Shown: piece after piece, positions 49,007 to 58,896 of the stretch
Numbering within the stretch: position 1 is the first letter of the stretch
Layout: every line of letters begins with the position of its first letter
Source of the DNA: Streptococcus halotolerans
Lineage (GTDB): Bacteria > Bacillota > Bacilli > Lactobacillales > Streptococcaceae
Length of the DNA: 64,000 nt
Assembly: GCF_001598035.1 (NCBI RefSeq)
Contig: NZ_CP014835.1
Coordinates: 1,711,001 to 1,775,000 of the forward strand
Direction: 5' to 3'
Notes under the pieces: model-generated
Databases searched by the model: none
What the model saw: the letters and a program-made list of their open reading frames with translations, nothing else
Told to the model about the DNA's origin: nothing
Program-made: the position numbers and the translations under genes

Positions 49007-49699
49007 TTGGCAGAAAGTTTAATCAAATCAAAACAGCGTGTACAACAACATGGAGAAGTTTTCACCCCTTCCTGGATGGTTCAGAAAATGTTGGATACTC
49101 CAGGTGTTAAAGAAGCTTGTGACGATATTTACGCTACTTTTTTAGAACCGGCTGCTGGAGATGGTAATTTTCTGTTAGCTATTTTAGAAAGAAAGCTCAG
49201 CGCTGTGATTGAGCAATACGACAAAAAATATTGGAAAGCCAAGTCTTTGATAGCACTGACTTCTATTTATGGCATTGAATTTCTTGAGGATAATTTAGAA
49301 TTAGCGAGAGCTAAGATGTTCCTAAAGTATCTTGACTGGTTTGAGAAACATCTAGGGATTCATTTAAGCAGTAAAGATGATGTTTATCAGTCAGCAAATT
49401 ACCTTATTCATAAAAATATTATCAGAGGGAATACCTTGACTAAAAAACACCCGATGACAGGTGCCCCATTAAAGTTCAGTGAATGGCATTTTAAAAATAA
49501 ACAGACGACAGTGGTTGAAAAGATTGATTTTTTCTTTGCTGATTTATTTGATGAGGCTGTTAATCAGGAAGATTATATTGTGGAAGGTCAGCTAAGTTTA
49601 TTTGATCTTGATGGTGACGGTACAGATGATCTCACAGTAGAGATGGAAAAAGAAGTGACATCTATCGCCATTCAAAAAGTTTACAAATTAGGAGATTAG
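49007..49699 (+). CDS. Methyltransferase-like protein with AdoMet motif I but no NPPY motif
   Basis: A 230-residue protein starting at TTG behind GAGGAG. It opens with the region seen in N6-adenine methylases (QHGEVFTPSWMVQKML), then motif I FLEPAAGDGNFLLAIL (about 45-60) and a motif II-like GIEFLEDNLELARAKM. The NIIRGNTLT segment comes before a tail. The catalytic NPPY/DPPY motif is absent. It ends 4 bases before a large helicase-methylase gene that has NPPY but a degenerate motif I, so the two proteins may form one enzyme. Alone it is unlikely to methylate DNA. Confidence 0.75.
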   Translation: MAESLIKSKQRVQQHGEVFTPSWMVQKMLDTPGVKEACDDIYATFLEPAAGDGNFLLAILERKLSAVIEQYDKKYWKAKSLIALTSIYGIEFLEDNLELARAKMFLKYLDWFEKHLGIHLSSKDDVYQSANYLIHKNIIRGNTLTKKHPMTGAPLKFSEWHFKNKQTTVVEKIDFFFADLFDEAVNQEDYIVEGQLSLFDLDGDGTDDLTVEMEKEVTSIAIQKVYKLGD

Positions 49700-49703
49700 G
49701 GTT

Positions 49704-52700
49704 ATGGAATCAAATTTTGAATTTTTGAAATTAGATTACGATACAACAGAGCTATTTCTAACGGCTAATACTGCTGAAAAAAACTATACTCAAGAAGATT
49801 ATGAGGGAGCTTTGACGAAGGCTCGCAAGTTAGCAGAAGCTCTTTCTCGAATGGTAGCGGATCAAGAATATATAGAGATTGACGAACGGGCGACCTTTCA
49901 TAAGGTTCTTCAAACGGTAAAATATACGATTGATGATACCAAGGTTGTAGATTGCTTTTTTGCCATTAAAGATTTAGGAAATGACTCAGCTCATAATATT
50001 AACCCTCGATATGCTACAAAGGATAATGCTTTAAAAGCCTTAAAGCAGCTATTTTTTATCCTGGTGTGGTACATGCGAAAATACGTTGATCCTGAAATAA
50101 AGTCCTATCTTTATCAACGCTTTTTAGAACCTCAAGCTCAAGCCTTGTACCATGCGACAGAACGAAAGTTTATCTATGTTCAAACGGTCAACAATGACAG
50201 TGGCCTATTTCCAGCCTACGAAGGCACGCAAAAAATTGGGGAAGGCTCAGTAGCAGAAGATGATCTTGAAGCTGACTGGACAGCTAATAGTGATTTTTTA
50301 AGAACGGTTGCTCCAAAACGAATTAAGCAATACATGACAACCGCTGGACTCAAATTTGAGTTGGGATGGGTGGAGTTGGCTTATCGAAAAGCCAACAAAA
50401 CTTGGTTTCATGATTATGATGTGCACAATATTCTTAAACGATCCGGTATCAAACAATCAGATGTTTTAGAAGGAAATGAGTGGTATCAAACGGATCTCGA
50501 AACTGCCAAAAGTGCTATAAAAGCAGTCAAGGAAGGACGAGAGTATCTTCACAGTTTGGCAGAATTGGATAAAGAAGAAGAGATTATCCTACGTCCTGAG
50601 CAGTTAGCTGCCGTTAAACAGACAGAAAAAACCTTTAAAAAGCACCAGCGGATGTTATGGAATGCCAAAATGAGATTTGGTAAAACCTTGACAGCTCTAC
50701 AATTGATCAAAAATCAAGGGTTTCAAAAAGTCTTGATTATGACCCATAGACCAGTAGTAAAAGATTCCTGGTTTAAAGATTTTCAAAAAATGAAGATGTC
50801 TGATGCAAGGTATGAGTATGGCTCGGATTCTCAAGGGGCTTCATTGGCATCGCTCAAGACGGCTGACAGACCATTTTTATACTTTGCTTCCATTCAAAAA
50901 CTTCGTTATAATAACGGACAAACCAATTTAAAAGACTTTTCAGAAGTTGACTGGGATTTGATCATCGTCGATGAAGCTCATGAAGGAACACAGACGGAGT
51001 TGAGTGACCGCGTTATGTCTCAGTTGATTAATGACAAGACCAAGATTTTGGAATTGTCAGGAACACCGTTTAATCTCTTAGACCAATTTGAAGATGAGCA
51101 AGTCTACACATGGGATTACACCATGGAGCAACACGCTAAAACGGAGTGGAAATACAAGCACCCTAACGAAACCAATCCCTATGAAAAATTACCGCAAGTC
51201 AATATGTTTACCTTTGACATGCGACACAAAGAAAAATTCTCAGACGAGTCGAGGTCCTTTAATTTTAGAGAATTTTTCAAGGTAAATGAAGCTGGTGAAC
51301 TCGTTTATCAACAAGATGTCAATGCCTTTTTGGATAACATCACTAATTACGATAGTGAAAACCATTATCCTTTTTCAACACAAGAATACCGTAACGAACT
51401 GAGACATACGCTGTGGCTCATGCCTGGTGTCAAAGAAGCCAATGCTTTTGAAAAATTGTTAAAACAACATGCCATTTTTGGTCAAGAATATAAGATTGTG
51501 AATGTTGTTAAAGATTCGAAAAGTGATGATGGCATTGCTAGTCAAGCGGATATAGACATGGTTAGGAATGCTATTTCAGATGATCCGTCACAAACAAAAA
51601 CCATCACCCTAACGGTTCGAAAGTTAACAACAGGTGTTAATATTCCTGAGTGGACGGCGGTACTCTTTTTATCAAATACGAACAGTGCCATGAATTATCT
51701 TCAAGCAGCCTTTCGTGCGCAAACCCCTTTCTCTCATGAGAAATTAGGACGCAAAGAGAACTGTTATATCTTTGATTTTGCACCGGACCGAGCCTTGTCA
51801 GTAATGGCAGAAAGTGCGCAAATCAACTCCGGTGTTGGTAAGAAGAATACGCAAGAGCAAAAGGATGCGATGACGCGTCTGTTAAACTTCATGCCTATTC
51901 TAGGGGCTTCTGGTAACGAGATGAAGCCTTACAATGTTGATAAGCTCCTAACGCAACTCAAAAAAGTTTATGCAGAAAAAGCGGTTAGATCTGGCTTTGA
52001 AGACGATAGTCTTTACAATGATAGTTTATTGACACTTGAGTCAGATGAGGTTGAAAAATTCAAAGATTTGAATGCGATTGTTGGCTCTACTTCTAAGGCT
52101 GAGGTCAAAAAAATTGTCGTCAATGAAAATGGTCTAACAGATGAGGAATATGAAAAAGGTGAGCGAGCTAAGAAGAAAAAGAAAAAAGAGCGAACTAAAG
52201 AAGAGCAAGAACTAATTGATAAGATTAGTGAGGCTAAAAAGCAACGCAAGGCGATGATTTCTATTTTACGAGGCGTATCAATCCGTATTCCAATGATGAT
52301 TTACGGAATGGCTATGGATATTAGCACAGATATTACGATTAACGATTTTATCAAAGCAGTTGATGATCAGTCATGGAAAGAGTTTATGCCTAAAGGCTTC
52401 ACCAAAGGGATGTTTAAAGACATCACTAAATACTATGATGCCGAAGTCTTTGTAGAAGCCGGTCGTATTATTCGTCAAAAAGCTAAATCTTTTGACAGCT
52501 TAGACTTTATTGATCGTGCCGAAGCCATAGCAGACCTTTTTGGAACCTTTAAAAATCCAGATAAGGAGACTGTTTTAACGCCTTGGCGTGTGGTTAATAT
52601 GCAGTTATCAAAAGGTATCGGTGGGCTTAATTTCTTTGATGATGACTTTACATCCACAACAAATGGTGCCACCTCAAATCTTCATTGGGTAGAGCGGGAT

Positions 52701-54053
52701 GCTACGGATGAGGTCTATAAAGACGATACGCATCTATTAGAAATTAACTCAAAAACGGGTCTATACCCCCTTCATGCAGCCATGAGTCTCTATTATAAGA
52801 AATTGATTGATAATCAGGATTATCATTTCGAAGCCGATAACGTTTATCGTGAGATTCTGGAAAAAAATATCTATGCCATCGCCAAAACACCGATGGCAAA
52901 GACGATTACCGAGCGAACATTGGCAGGTTATCGAAATTACAAGACCAATGTGACCTATATTGAAAACCTAACCGATACCCTAAAAACAGACATCGAAAAA
53001 GGTAAAAAGCTAGTTGAGGAGGCATTTAAAGACGTGAAATTTGATGTAGTGATAGGAAATCCTCCTTATCAAGAAGCGGCGAAGGGAACATCTACTAGCG
53101 ATGATCCAATCTATCATTCTTTTATGGAATTGTCCTATGAGTTAGCAGATAAAGTAGTGTTAATCACACCAGCAAGATTTTTATTTAATGCAGGTAAGAC
53201 TCCGAAATCATGGAATAAGAAGATGCTAGAAGATGAGCATCTTAAAGTAATTTATTTTACGCAAAAGTCAGACCAAGTATTCCCTAATACCGATATTAAA
53301 GGTGGTGTAGTAGTTACATACCATGATGGAAACGAAAAATTTGGAGCTATTGGTACGTTTACTTCCCATGAGGAATTGAGTAAAGCTTTAAAACTAGTTG
53401 AGAATAAATCAACGTTTGTGTCAATTACAGAAATAATTTACACTCAAACAAAATTTAACCTCGAAAAATTATATGAAGATTATCCTGAGTATAGAAAAAT
53501 TATTGGAAGTAAAGGAAAAGATAAACGGTTAAGGAAACCTATTTTAGGTCGTCTGGATGTCTTCTCAGAAAAGGAACTTCCCGATAGTTATAAAATACTA
53601 GGTCGTTTGAATAATGAACGTGTTTACCGTTATATTCCTAGAAAGTATATAGCAGAACATGAGAACTTAATGAAATACAAAGTTATTGTGCCAGCTGCTA
53701 ATGGCAGTGGGGCGATTGGCGAAGTCCTATCGACCCCCGTTATCGGGTACCCCGTTATCGGGTACACAGATACTTTCATTTCCTTTGGAGCATTTGATAC
53801 AGAGAAAGAAGCACAAGCGTGTTTAAGATATATAAAAGGTAGATTTGCTCGTGGTATGCTGGGTATCTTAAAAATTACTCAAGATAATACTGCTGAAAAA
53901 TGGGAGAAAGTACCTCTTTGGAATTTTTCTGATAATTCTATTATTGATTGGACAAAATCAACTGATGAGATTGACCAACAGTTATATGACTATTATGAAT
54001 TTGATGATGAATTAAGAATGTTCTTTACAGAGAAAATTCAGAAGATGGATTAG
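49704..54053 (+). CDS. Giant restriction-modification protein: helicase plus NPPY methylase (type ISP-like)
   Basis: A 1449-residue protein. Residues about 1-125 look like DUF4145 (ARKLAEALSRMV, DLGNDSAHNINPR). About 150-255 resemble a GIY-YIG/T5orf172 nuclease (RKFIYVQT, KIGEG, KRIKQYMTTAG), tentative. The SF2 helicase has Walker A AKMRFGKTL (about 322), DEAH (about 421), LSGTPF and QAAFRAQTP (about 670). A degenerate motif I, LLEINSKTGLYPLHAA, lies near 1011 and NPPY near 1118, then a target-recognition region. Probably cuts unmodified DNA after translocation. Restriction activity is inferred from architecture. Confidence 0.78.
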   Translation: MESNFEFLKLDYDTTELFLTANTAEKNYTQEDYEGALTKARKLAEALSRMVADQEYIEIDERATFHKVLQTVKYTIDDTKVVDCFFAIKDLGNDSAHNINPRYATKDNALKALKQLFFILVWYMRKYVDPEIKSYLYQRFLEPQAQALYHATERKFIYVQTVNNDSGLFPAYEGTQKIGEGSVAEDDLEADWTANSDFLRTVAPKRIKQYMTTAGLKFELGWVELAYRKANKTWFHDYDVHNILKRSGIKQSDVLEGNEWYQTDLETAKSAIKAVKEGREYLHSLAELDKEEEIILRPEQLAAVKQTEKTFKKHQRMLWNAKMRFGKTLTALQLIKNQGFQKVLIMTHRPVVKDSWFKDFQKMKMSDARYEYGSDSQGASLASLKTADRPFLYFASIQKLRYNNGQTNLKDFSEVDWDLIIVDEAHEGTQTELSDRVMSQLINDKTKILELSGTPFNLLDQFEDEQVYTWDYTMEQHAKTEWKYKHPNETNPYEKLPQVNMFTFDMRHKEKFSDESRSFNFREFFKVNEAGELVYQQDVNAFLDNITNYDSENHYPFSTQEYRNELRHTLWLMPGVKEANAFEKLLKQHAIFGQEYKIVNVVKDSKSDDGIASQADIDMVRNAISDDPSQTKTITLTVRKLTTGVNIPEWTAVLFLSNTNSAMNYLQAAFRAQTPFSHEKLGRKENCYIFDFAPDRALSVMAESAQINSGVGKKNTQEQKDAMTRLLNFMPILGASGNEMKPYNVDKLLTQLKKVYAEKAVRSGFEDDSLYNDSLLTLESDEVEKFKDLNAIVGSTSKAEVKKIVVNENGLTDEEYEKGERAKKKKKKERTKEEQELIDKISEAKKQRKAMISILRGVSIRIPMMIYGMAMDISTDITINDFIKAVDDQSWKEFMPKGFTKGMFKDITKYYDAEVFVEAGRIIRQKAKSFDSLDFIDRAEAIADLFGTFKNPDKETVLTPWRVVNMQLSKGIGGLNFFDDDFTSTTNGATSNLHWVERDATDEVYKDDTHLLEINSKTGLYPLHAAMSLYYKKLIDNQDYHFEADNVYREILEKNIYAIAKTPMAKTITERTLAGYRNYKTNVTYIENLTDTLKTDIEKGKKLVEEAFKDVKFDVVIGNPPYQEAAKGTSTSDDPIYHSFMELSYELADKVVLITPARFLFNAGKTPKSWNKKMLEDEHLKVIYFTQKSDQVFPNTDIKGGVVVTYHDGNEKFGAIGTFTSHEELSKALKLVENKSTFVSITEIIYTQTKFNLEKLYEDYPEYRKIIGSKGKDKRLRKPILGRLDVFSEKELPDSYKILGRLNNERVYRYIPRKYIAEHENLMKYKVIVPAANGSGAIGEVLSTPVIGYPVIGYTDTFISFGAFDTEKEAQACLRYIKGRFARGMLGILKITQDNTAEKWEKVPLWNFSDNSIIDWTKSTDEIDQQLYDYYEFDDELRMFFTEKIQKMD
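53736..53765 (+). repeat. Perfect 15-base tandem duplication in the recognition region
   Basis: CCCGTTATCGGGTAC occurs twice head to tail, in frame, giving VIGYPVIGYT. It adds five residues inside the target-recognition part. Confidence 0.8.
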
Positions 54054-54055
54054 AA

Positions 54056-54202
54056 TTTGTAATTTTTCAAAATTTCACATCAAACTCTGACATTGACTGG
54101 TCACAGTCAGTGGCGGAGATTGACGTGCAGCTTTACCGAAAATATGGACTTTCTCAGGAAGAAATTGCCTTTATTGAGAGCAAGGTCAAAGCGATGGTGT
54201 AA
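54056..54202 (+). pseudogene. Orphan 3' end of a second copy of the restriction gene
   Basis: Directly after the giant gene's stop an open frame without a start reads FQNFTSNSDIDWSQSVAEID and on to QEEIAFIESKVKAMV, then TAA. This aligns with the intact C-terminus (LWNFSDNSIIDWTKSTDEID to MFFTEKIQKMD). It is a diverged duplicate of the last roughly 48 residues, as left by recombination that replaced the recognition end of the gene. Confidence 0.75.
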
Positions 54203-54205
54203 GTG

Positions 54206-54307
54206 ATGCTCTTCGAAAATCAAATTCAGACCGTGTTGCCTTGGTTTTATGAGTGTCGGTTATGTCTGCGTCTATGCCGTCTAGTATAAGTTGATTTTCG
54301 TTGGGGA
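54206..54307 (+). repeat. BOX-like intergenic repeat, copy 3
   Basis: Begins ATGCTCTTCGAAAATCAAAT and ends AAGTTGATTTTCGTTGGGGA. It is more diverged than the others and lies inside the defence-like island, between the gene remnant and the helicase gene. Confidence 0.6.
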
Positions 54308-54347
54308 TCGTGGGGCAAGTTAGTATGGAAAGATAGATTATTAGTAT

Positions 54348-57300
54348 ATGGATAATAAAAGTAACAATAAATTTAAATTATGGTCCGATCGACTGTTAGA
54401 TTTATCAAAACGAAATAGTTTACTTTCGTATAGAGAGAAAAAAGTAGGCTCAGTAATCATTGATAGGATATCTTCAGATTCGGAGAATTATGATGAGTTC
54501 TATTCACTTTACAACTCCTTTCAAGATGAGACATTCAAACTGCATTTTGCTTCTTCAAATGAAGCATCGGAAAATCAGAGAATTCTTATAAAAAAAGAGC
54601 TTACGTCACTTGAAAAAATTCGAAAAACGGATGATTCTCAATTCGAAGAATATGGCTTTCATATCACCTATCTTGTATTTGGTAGTTTAATTTGGAATGA
54701 ATTTGAGTCAGACGAACTTTTAAGGACTCCTCTTGTTTTGTTACCGGTAAAAGTCGAAACGCAATTACGGAATTTGTCTTATACTGTCACTTCTAGAGAC
54801 GATGACAGTATACAATTGAATCCTGTTATCTTAAAAGTATTAAAAGATCAATTTGACATTGAAATTGATGAGGAGATTGCTGATAAAAGTCTATCAACGA
54901 TACTTGAAGAAATAGGGGAAAAAATTCATGGTAGGGATTGGTTTATTCAATATGAAATTATCTTAGATAATTTCAATTATCAAAACTTCGTCATTTATAA
55001 AGATATTGAGAAAAATGAAGAAAAATTTTCTGAGAACAAATTTGTAAAGTTACTACTAAATAACGGAACAAATTCTGAAGAAATGAGACAAAATTTTCTA
55101 AAAGAAATAAGTCTTGACGGTGTAGATTCTGAACAAAATTTACAGATTTTAGATGCTGATTCTAGTCAAATGGAAGCTATCTTAAGAGCACAAAGAGGGG
55201 ATAGTTTTGTTTTGCAAGGACCTCCAGGAACAGGAAAAAGTCAGACTATCACTAATATAATCGCACAGTCATTAGGACTTGGAAAAAAAGTTCTATTCGT
55301 ATCTGAAAAACAGGCTGCTTTGAATGTCGTTTACAATAAGTTAAAGAGTCACGGCCTTGCGCCCTTTATTCTTACCTTACATAATGCTAAAAAAAGTAAA
55401 ACTACAATGAATAAGCAGTTAGGGGATAGTGTATTCTTGTTTAAAGACTTGAAATCAGTGAACAGGAACATATATTCTGAACTTGATAACATAAAGAGCG
55501 ATTTATTAGATAAGACTTCTACTTTACACGATATTATTCCAGGAATTGAAACCTCTTTTTTCGATGTTCAAAGCCATTTATCAGAATTTTTAGATGTTGA
55601 GACATTAGTTTTTGATATTCCCAAAGAATTACTTAATAAGCCGATAACCTCTGCAGCAGAACTATTCTCAGAAATTTATCAATTTTCAATAGCCTGTATC
55701 GATGGCTCGCAGCATTTTTTGCATTCTTCGTGGCAGCATTTAAAGGATAATTTGAGTTTAAGCGATAGAGATCATTTAAATGTATCTATAAATAATTTGA
55801 ATGGTGTGAATGATGCGTTAGAAGATACTATACAAATTATTCAAATCGAAAAAATAAAAAATCTGAAAAACAAAGAGATTAAAGAGTTTTATGTTAAATT
55901 ATTAGATCTAAAGAGTAAAATGCCGGATGAGATGGCACAAGAAGTTCTTGATAGTGATTTTATTCAATTATTTGAGGTTTATGAGAGTTACCAAAAATCA
56001 GACTCTGAGTTTTCAGAACTTAGTAATCAAAAAAAATTGTTAATCCAAGACAATGATGATCTTCGTCATCAAATTTTGAACGACTTCGACGAAGCTATCT
56101 TTCAAATGTCAAATTTTGAAACCATAAATAAACGATTGAAGTTTGAATACTCGTCCAAGTTAAAACGAATCTTCAGTAAAGAATATAAAGCTATTGAAAA
56201 AGAATTTAAGCCACTTTCATCTACTTACCAAGTAGACTACGAAAGAATAGTATCCGTAGTTGACAAAATGGTTAACTATAATAAAAATAAAAAAGCTATT
56301 TCAATAATGCTACAGCAGTTGGATATGATTAATTCACAATTATCAAAACTTGAGACAAAATTGTCATCAATATTAGTTGGGGATTACCATGATAGTATTG
56401 GAATTGTTTCATGGCTAAGACAATTTGATTTATTAAAACATACTTTCAACGAGGTTCCTATTTCCTTTATTGCGGATATAATCTTTTTAAACAATAACGA
56501 TTTTAAACAGTATGTGGATAGCCTAGAAAAATATTGCTCAGCTATTGAAAAACATGATTATCTAGCCGAAACGGTAGAAAAATACTTTAATATTCCTGAT
56601 GGTAATTGGTATATCTTAAGTAAATTTATTAATACAATTGATTTTGATGAATATGAAGACTATATAAATTACTCTGTCTTGAAAAATAAGTTAATACGTA
56701 ATTACCATTTAGAAGATTTCGTCGAAAAAATTGAATCTAAAAATTTTTCAAACGAAGAAGTGTTTAATGTTTTTAGAAAAAGATTTTACACTGCACAACT
56801 GGATGCTCTTTCCTATAATAATGAAATCCTGCAAAAAAATAGAAGTTTAAAAGATAATGAAGTAAAACGATTTAAAGAATTAGATCAGTCATATATAAAA
56901 TTCTCATCTAATGATATTTACAATAGCTTGTGCCAGAGATTGCCAGATATAAATAGATTAGAAAATAATGTAGAGAAGAAAATTCTTATCAAAGAATTAA
57001 AGAAAAAGACAAAATTCCTACCAGTAAGAAAACTATTTGAGAAACTCCCTAATTTAATACCTGCCTATAAACCATGTATTATGATGTCACCTTTGACAGT
57101 TTCAAGCTATTTCTCATCAAATGATAGTTGGGATTTTGATTTAGTTATTTTTGATGAAGCGTCTCAGGTTAAAACAGAATATGCTGTTGGATCGATTGGA
57201 AGAGCAAAACAAATAATAATATCAGGAGACAGCAAGCAAATGCCACCGACATCATTTTTTGGAGTTTCAGAAGTGGTGGAAGAAGTAATTGAAGATGATG

Positions 57301-58724
57301 ATACGAGCGATTTAGAGTCTATTTTGGATGAGCTAAGTGTTAGTTTACCTCAAATACATTTGGAGTGGCATTACAGAAGTAGTGACGAATCACTTATAGC
57401 ATTTTCTAATGAGAAATTTTATAGTAATAGGCTCTTAACATTTCCTTCGGAGACTATCTCTAAACATAGCAATATTAAACATACTTATGTTGATGATGCG
57501 GTGTGGGAGAATACCCAAGGAAATAAAAAAGAGGCTCGTCAAATTGTGCAATTAGTCATTGAATATTTTAAAAATTATCCTGATAGCTCAATTGGAGTGG
57601 TTGCATTTGGGATAAGTCAATCAAGGGCAATTGAAAGTGAAATTGAGCGCTATAGAAAAGAACACCCAGAGGTAGATAACTATTTTGACGAAAACAAAAA
57701 AGAACCTTTCTTCATTAAAAATTTAGAAAATGTACAAGGAGACGAAAGAGACATCATTATCTTGAGTGTTGGATATGGAAAGCAAGAGAACGGTAAACTC
57801 TATATGAATTTTGGTCCTCTTACAAAAACAGGGGGAGAACGAAGATTAAACGTTGCTATTTCTCGTTCTAGAAAAATCATGCACGTTGTTTCATCAATTT
57901 ATGGAAATGATATTAAAACTGAGGGATCGGCAAATCAGAATAGGATACTTTTTAGAGATTTTCTTTTATATGCGCAGGATGGCTCTCTAGCACAAACCGA
58001 TCAAAAAATAGATGATATTGTATTTGATACTAAACTAGAACAAAGTATTTATAACTTTTTAATTGATGAAGGATATCAGGTTAAAACTAAAATTGGTACT
58101 TCTGGTTTTAAGATAGATTTAGCTGTTGTGAATCCAAATAATCCAGGAAAATATATACTAGCTATTGAATGTGATGGAAGCAACTATGCTTCTGCGAGAA
58201 CGGTTAGAGATAGAGAACGGTTACGACAAGATATCTTAGAAAATAAAGGATGGAATTACTATAGAATTTGGTCGACTAACTGGGTTTATGATTATGCTAA
58301 TGAAAAATCAAAATTAAAAGGACATATTGAAAAGTTATTAGAGCTTGAGCGAAATCCTGATACATCAAGAGTCGTTGAAGAAAAAAATGATACGGATTTT
58401 AGCCAGGTTTCAAAATGCGAAAGCTATAATGGATATGCAACTGCAGTACCAGTATATGATGGCTATACGCCTTATGACTTTGATACGACTGAAAATATAG
58501 TGACATTAGCTGAAATCATGTTAGCTGCTGGACATCTTTTTGTCGATGATGAAATAAAAAATTGGATGAGATACGTTAATGAAAACACCTTTAATAAAAA
58601 ACGATTAACAACGGGGTATCAGGAAGTCTATTTAAAAGCTGTTGATTTACTTGAAAAAATTGGTGCAATTGATTTAAAGGGCTTTAAATTGGGACGTATT
58701 AATAAAATTGATGATGAGGAATAA
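54348..58724 (+). CDS. Giant SF1 helicase (DUF4011) with C-terminal Vsr/DUF559-like nuclease
   Basis: A 1458-residue protein. The N-terminus (KLWSDRLLDLSKRNSLLSYR) is the DUF4011 signature. Walker A GPPGTGKSQT (about 290), a long coiled-coil-rich insert (about 380-900), Walker B LVIFDEASQV (about 934), GDSKQMPP, EWHYRS and GGERRLNVAISRSR (about 1164) form a split SF1 helicase. Residues about 1226-1310 fit a very-short-patch-repair/DUF559 nuclease (IDLAVVN, LAIECDG). Such helicase-nucleases are common in phage-defence islands; the target is unknown. No standard ribosome site is evident at the ATG. Confidence 0.82.
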   Translation: MDNKSNNKFKLWSDRLLDLSKRNSLLSYREKKVGSVIIDRISSDSENYDEFYSLYNSFQDETFKLHFASSNEASENQRILIKKELTSLEKIRKTDDSQFEEYGFHITYLVFGSLIWNEFESDELLRTPLVLLPVKVETQLRNLSYTVTSRDDDSIQLNPVILKVLKDQFDIEIDEEIADKSLSTILEEIGEKIHGRDWFIQYEIILDNFNYQNFVIYKDIEKNEEKFSENKFVKLLLNNGTNSEEMRQNFLKEISLDGVDSEQNLQILDADSSQMEAILRAQRGDSFVLQGPPGTGKSQTITNIIAQSLGLGKKVLFVSEKQAALNVVYNKLKSHGLAPFILTLHNAKKSKTTMNKQLGDSVFLFKDLKSVNRNIYSELDNIKSDLLDKTSTLHDIIPGIETSFFDVQSHLSEFLDVETLVFDIPKELLNKPITSAAELFSEIYQFSIACIDGSQHFLHSSWQHLKDNLSLSDRDHLNVSINNLNGVNDALEDTIQIIQIEKIKNLKNKEIKEFYVKLLDLKSKMPDEMAQEVLDSDFIQLFEVYESYQKSDSEFSELSNQKKLLIQDNDDLRHQILNDFDEAIFQMSNFETINKRLKFEYSSKLKRIFSKEYKAIEKEFKPLSSTYQVDYERIVSVVDKMVNYNKNKKAISIMLQQLDMINSQLSKLETKLSSILVGDYHDSIGIVSWLRQFDLLKHTFNEVPISFIADIIFLNNNDFKQYVDSLEKYCSAIEKHDYLAETVEKYFNIPDGNWYILSKFINTIDFDEYEDYINYSVLKNKLIRNYHLEDFVEKIESKNFSNEEVFNVFRKRFYTAQLDALSYNNEILQKNRSLKDNEVKRFKELDQSYIKFSSNDIYNSLCQRLPDINRLENNVEKKILIKELKKKTKFLPVRKLFEKLPNLIPAYKPCIMMSPLTVSSYFSSNDSWDFDLVIFDEASQVKTEYAVGSIGRAKQIIISGDSKQMPPTSFFGVSEVVEEVIEDDDTSDLESILDELSVSLPQIHLEWHYRSSDESLIAFSNEKFYSNRLLTFPSETISKHSNIKHTYVDDAVWENTQGNKKEARQIVQLVIEYFKNYPDSSIGVVAFGISQSRAIESEIERYRKEHPEVDNYFDENKKEPFFIKNLENVQGDERDIIILSVGYGKQENGKLYMNFGPLTKTGGERRLNVAISRSRKIMHVVSSIYGNDIKTEGSANQNRILFRDFLLYAQDGSLAQTDQKIDDIVFDTKLEQSIYNFLIDEGYQVKTKIGTSGFKIDLAVVNPNNPGKYILAIECDGSNYASARTVRDRERLRQDILENKGWNYYRIWSTNWVYDYANEKSKLKGHIEKLLELERNPDTSRVVEEKNDTDFSQVSKCESYNGYATAVPVYDGYTPYDFDTTENIVTLAEIMLAAGHLFVDDEIKNWMRYVNENTFNKKRLTTGYQEVYLKAVDLLEKIGAIDLKGFKLGRINKIDDEE

Positions 58725-58896
58725 AACAACTTTCTGTGAATCAGATTTTGTCTTGTATTAGAGCTTCTTAAATAGTCTATCTTCATTTTTTTATCATAAT
58801 TTTATTGTTTTTAACATCCATTTATACTTTTTTCTGTTAGAATAGTTTTTAGCAATCGCTTGCTAGTAAGTGATTGACGTAAAAAAGGAGACGCAT

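Noticed and set aside
49007..49699. Truncated pseudogene of a full methylase
   Set aside because: The frame has a good ribosome site, ends cleanly 4 bases before the next gene and keeps conserved motifs, so a deliberate half-protein is more likely.
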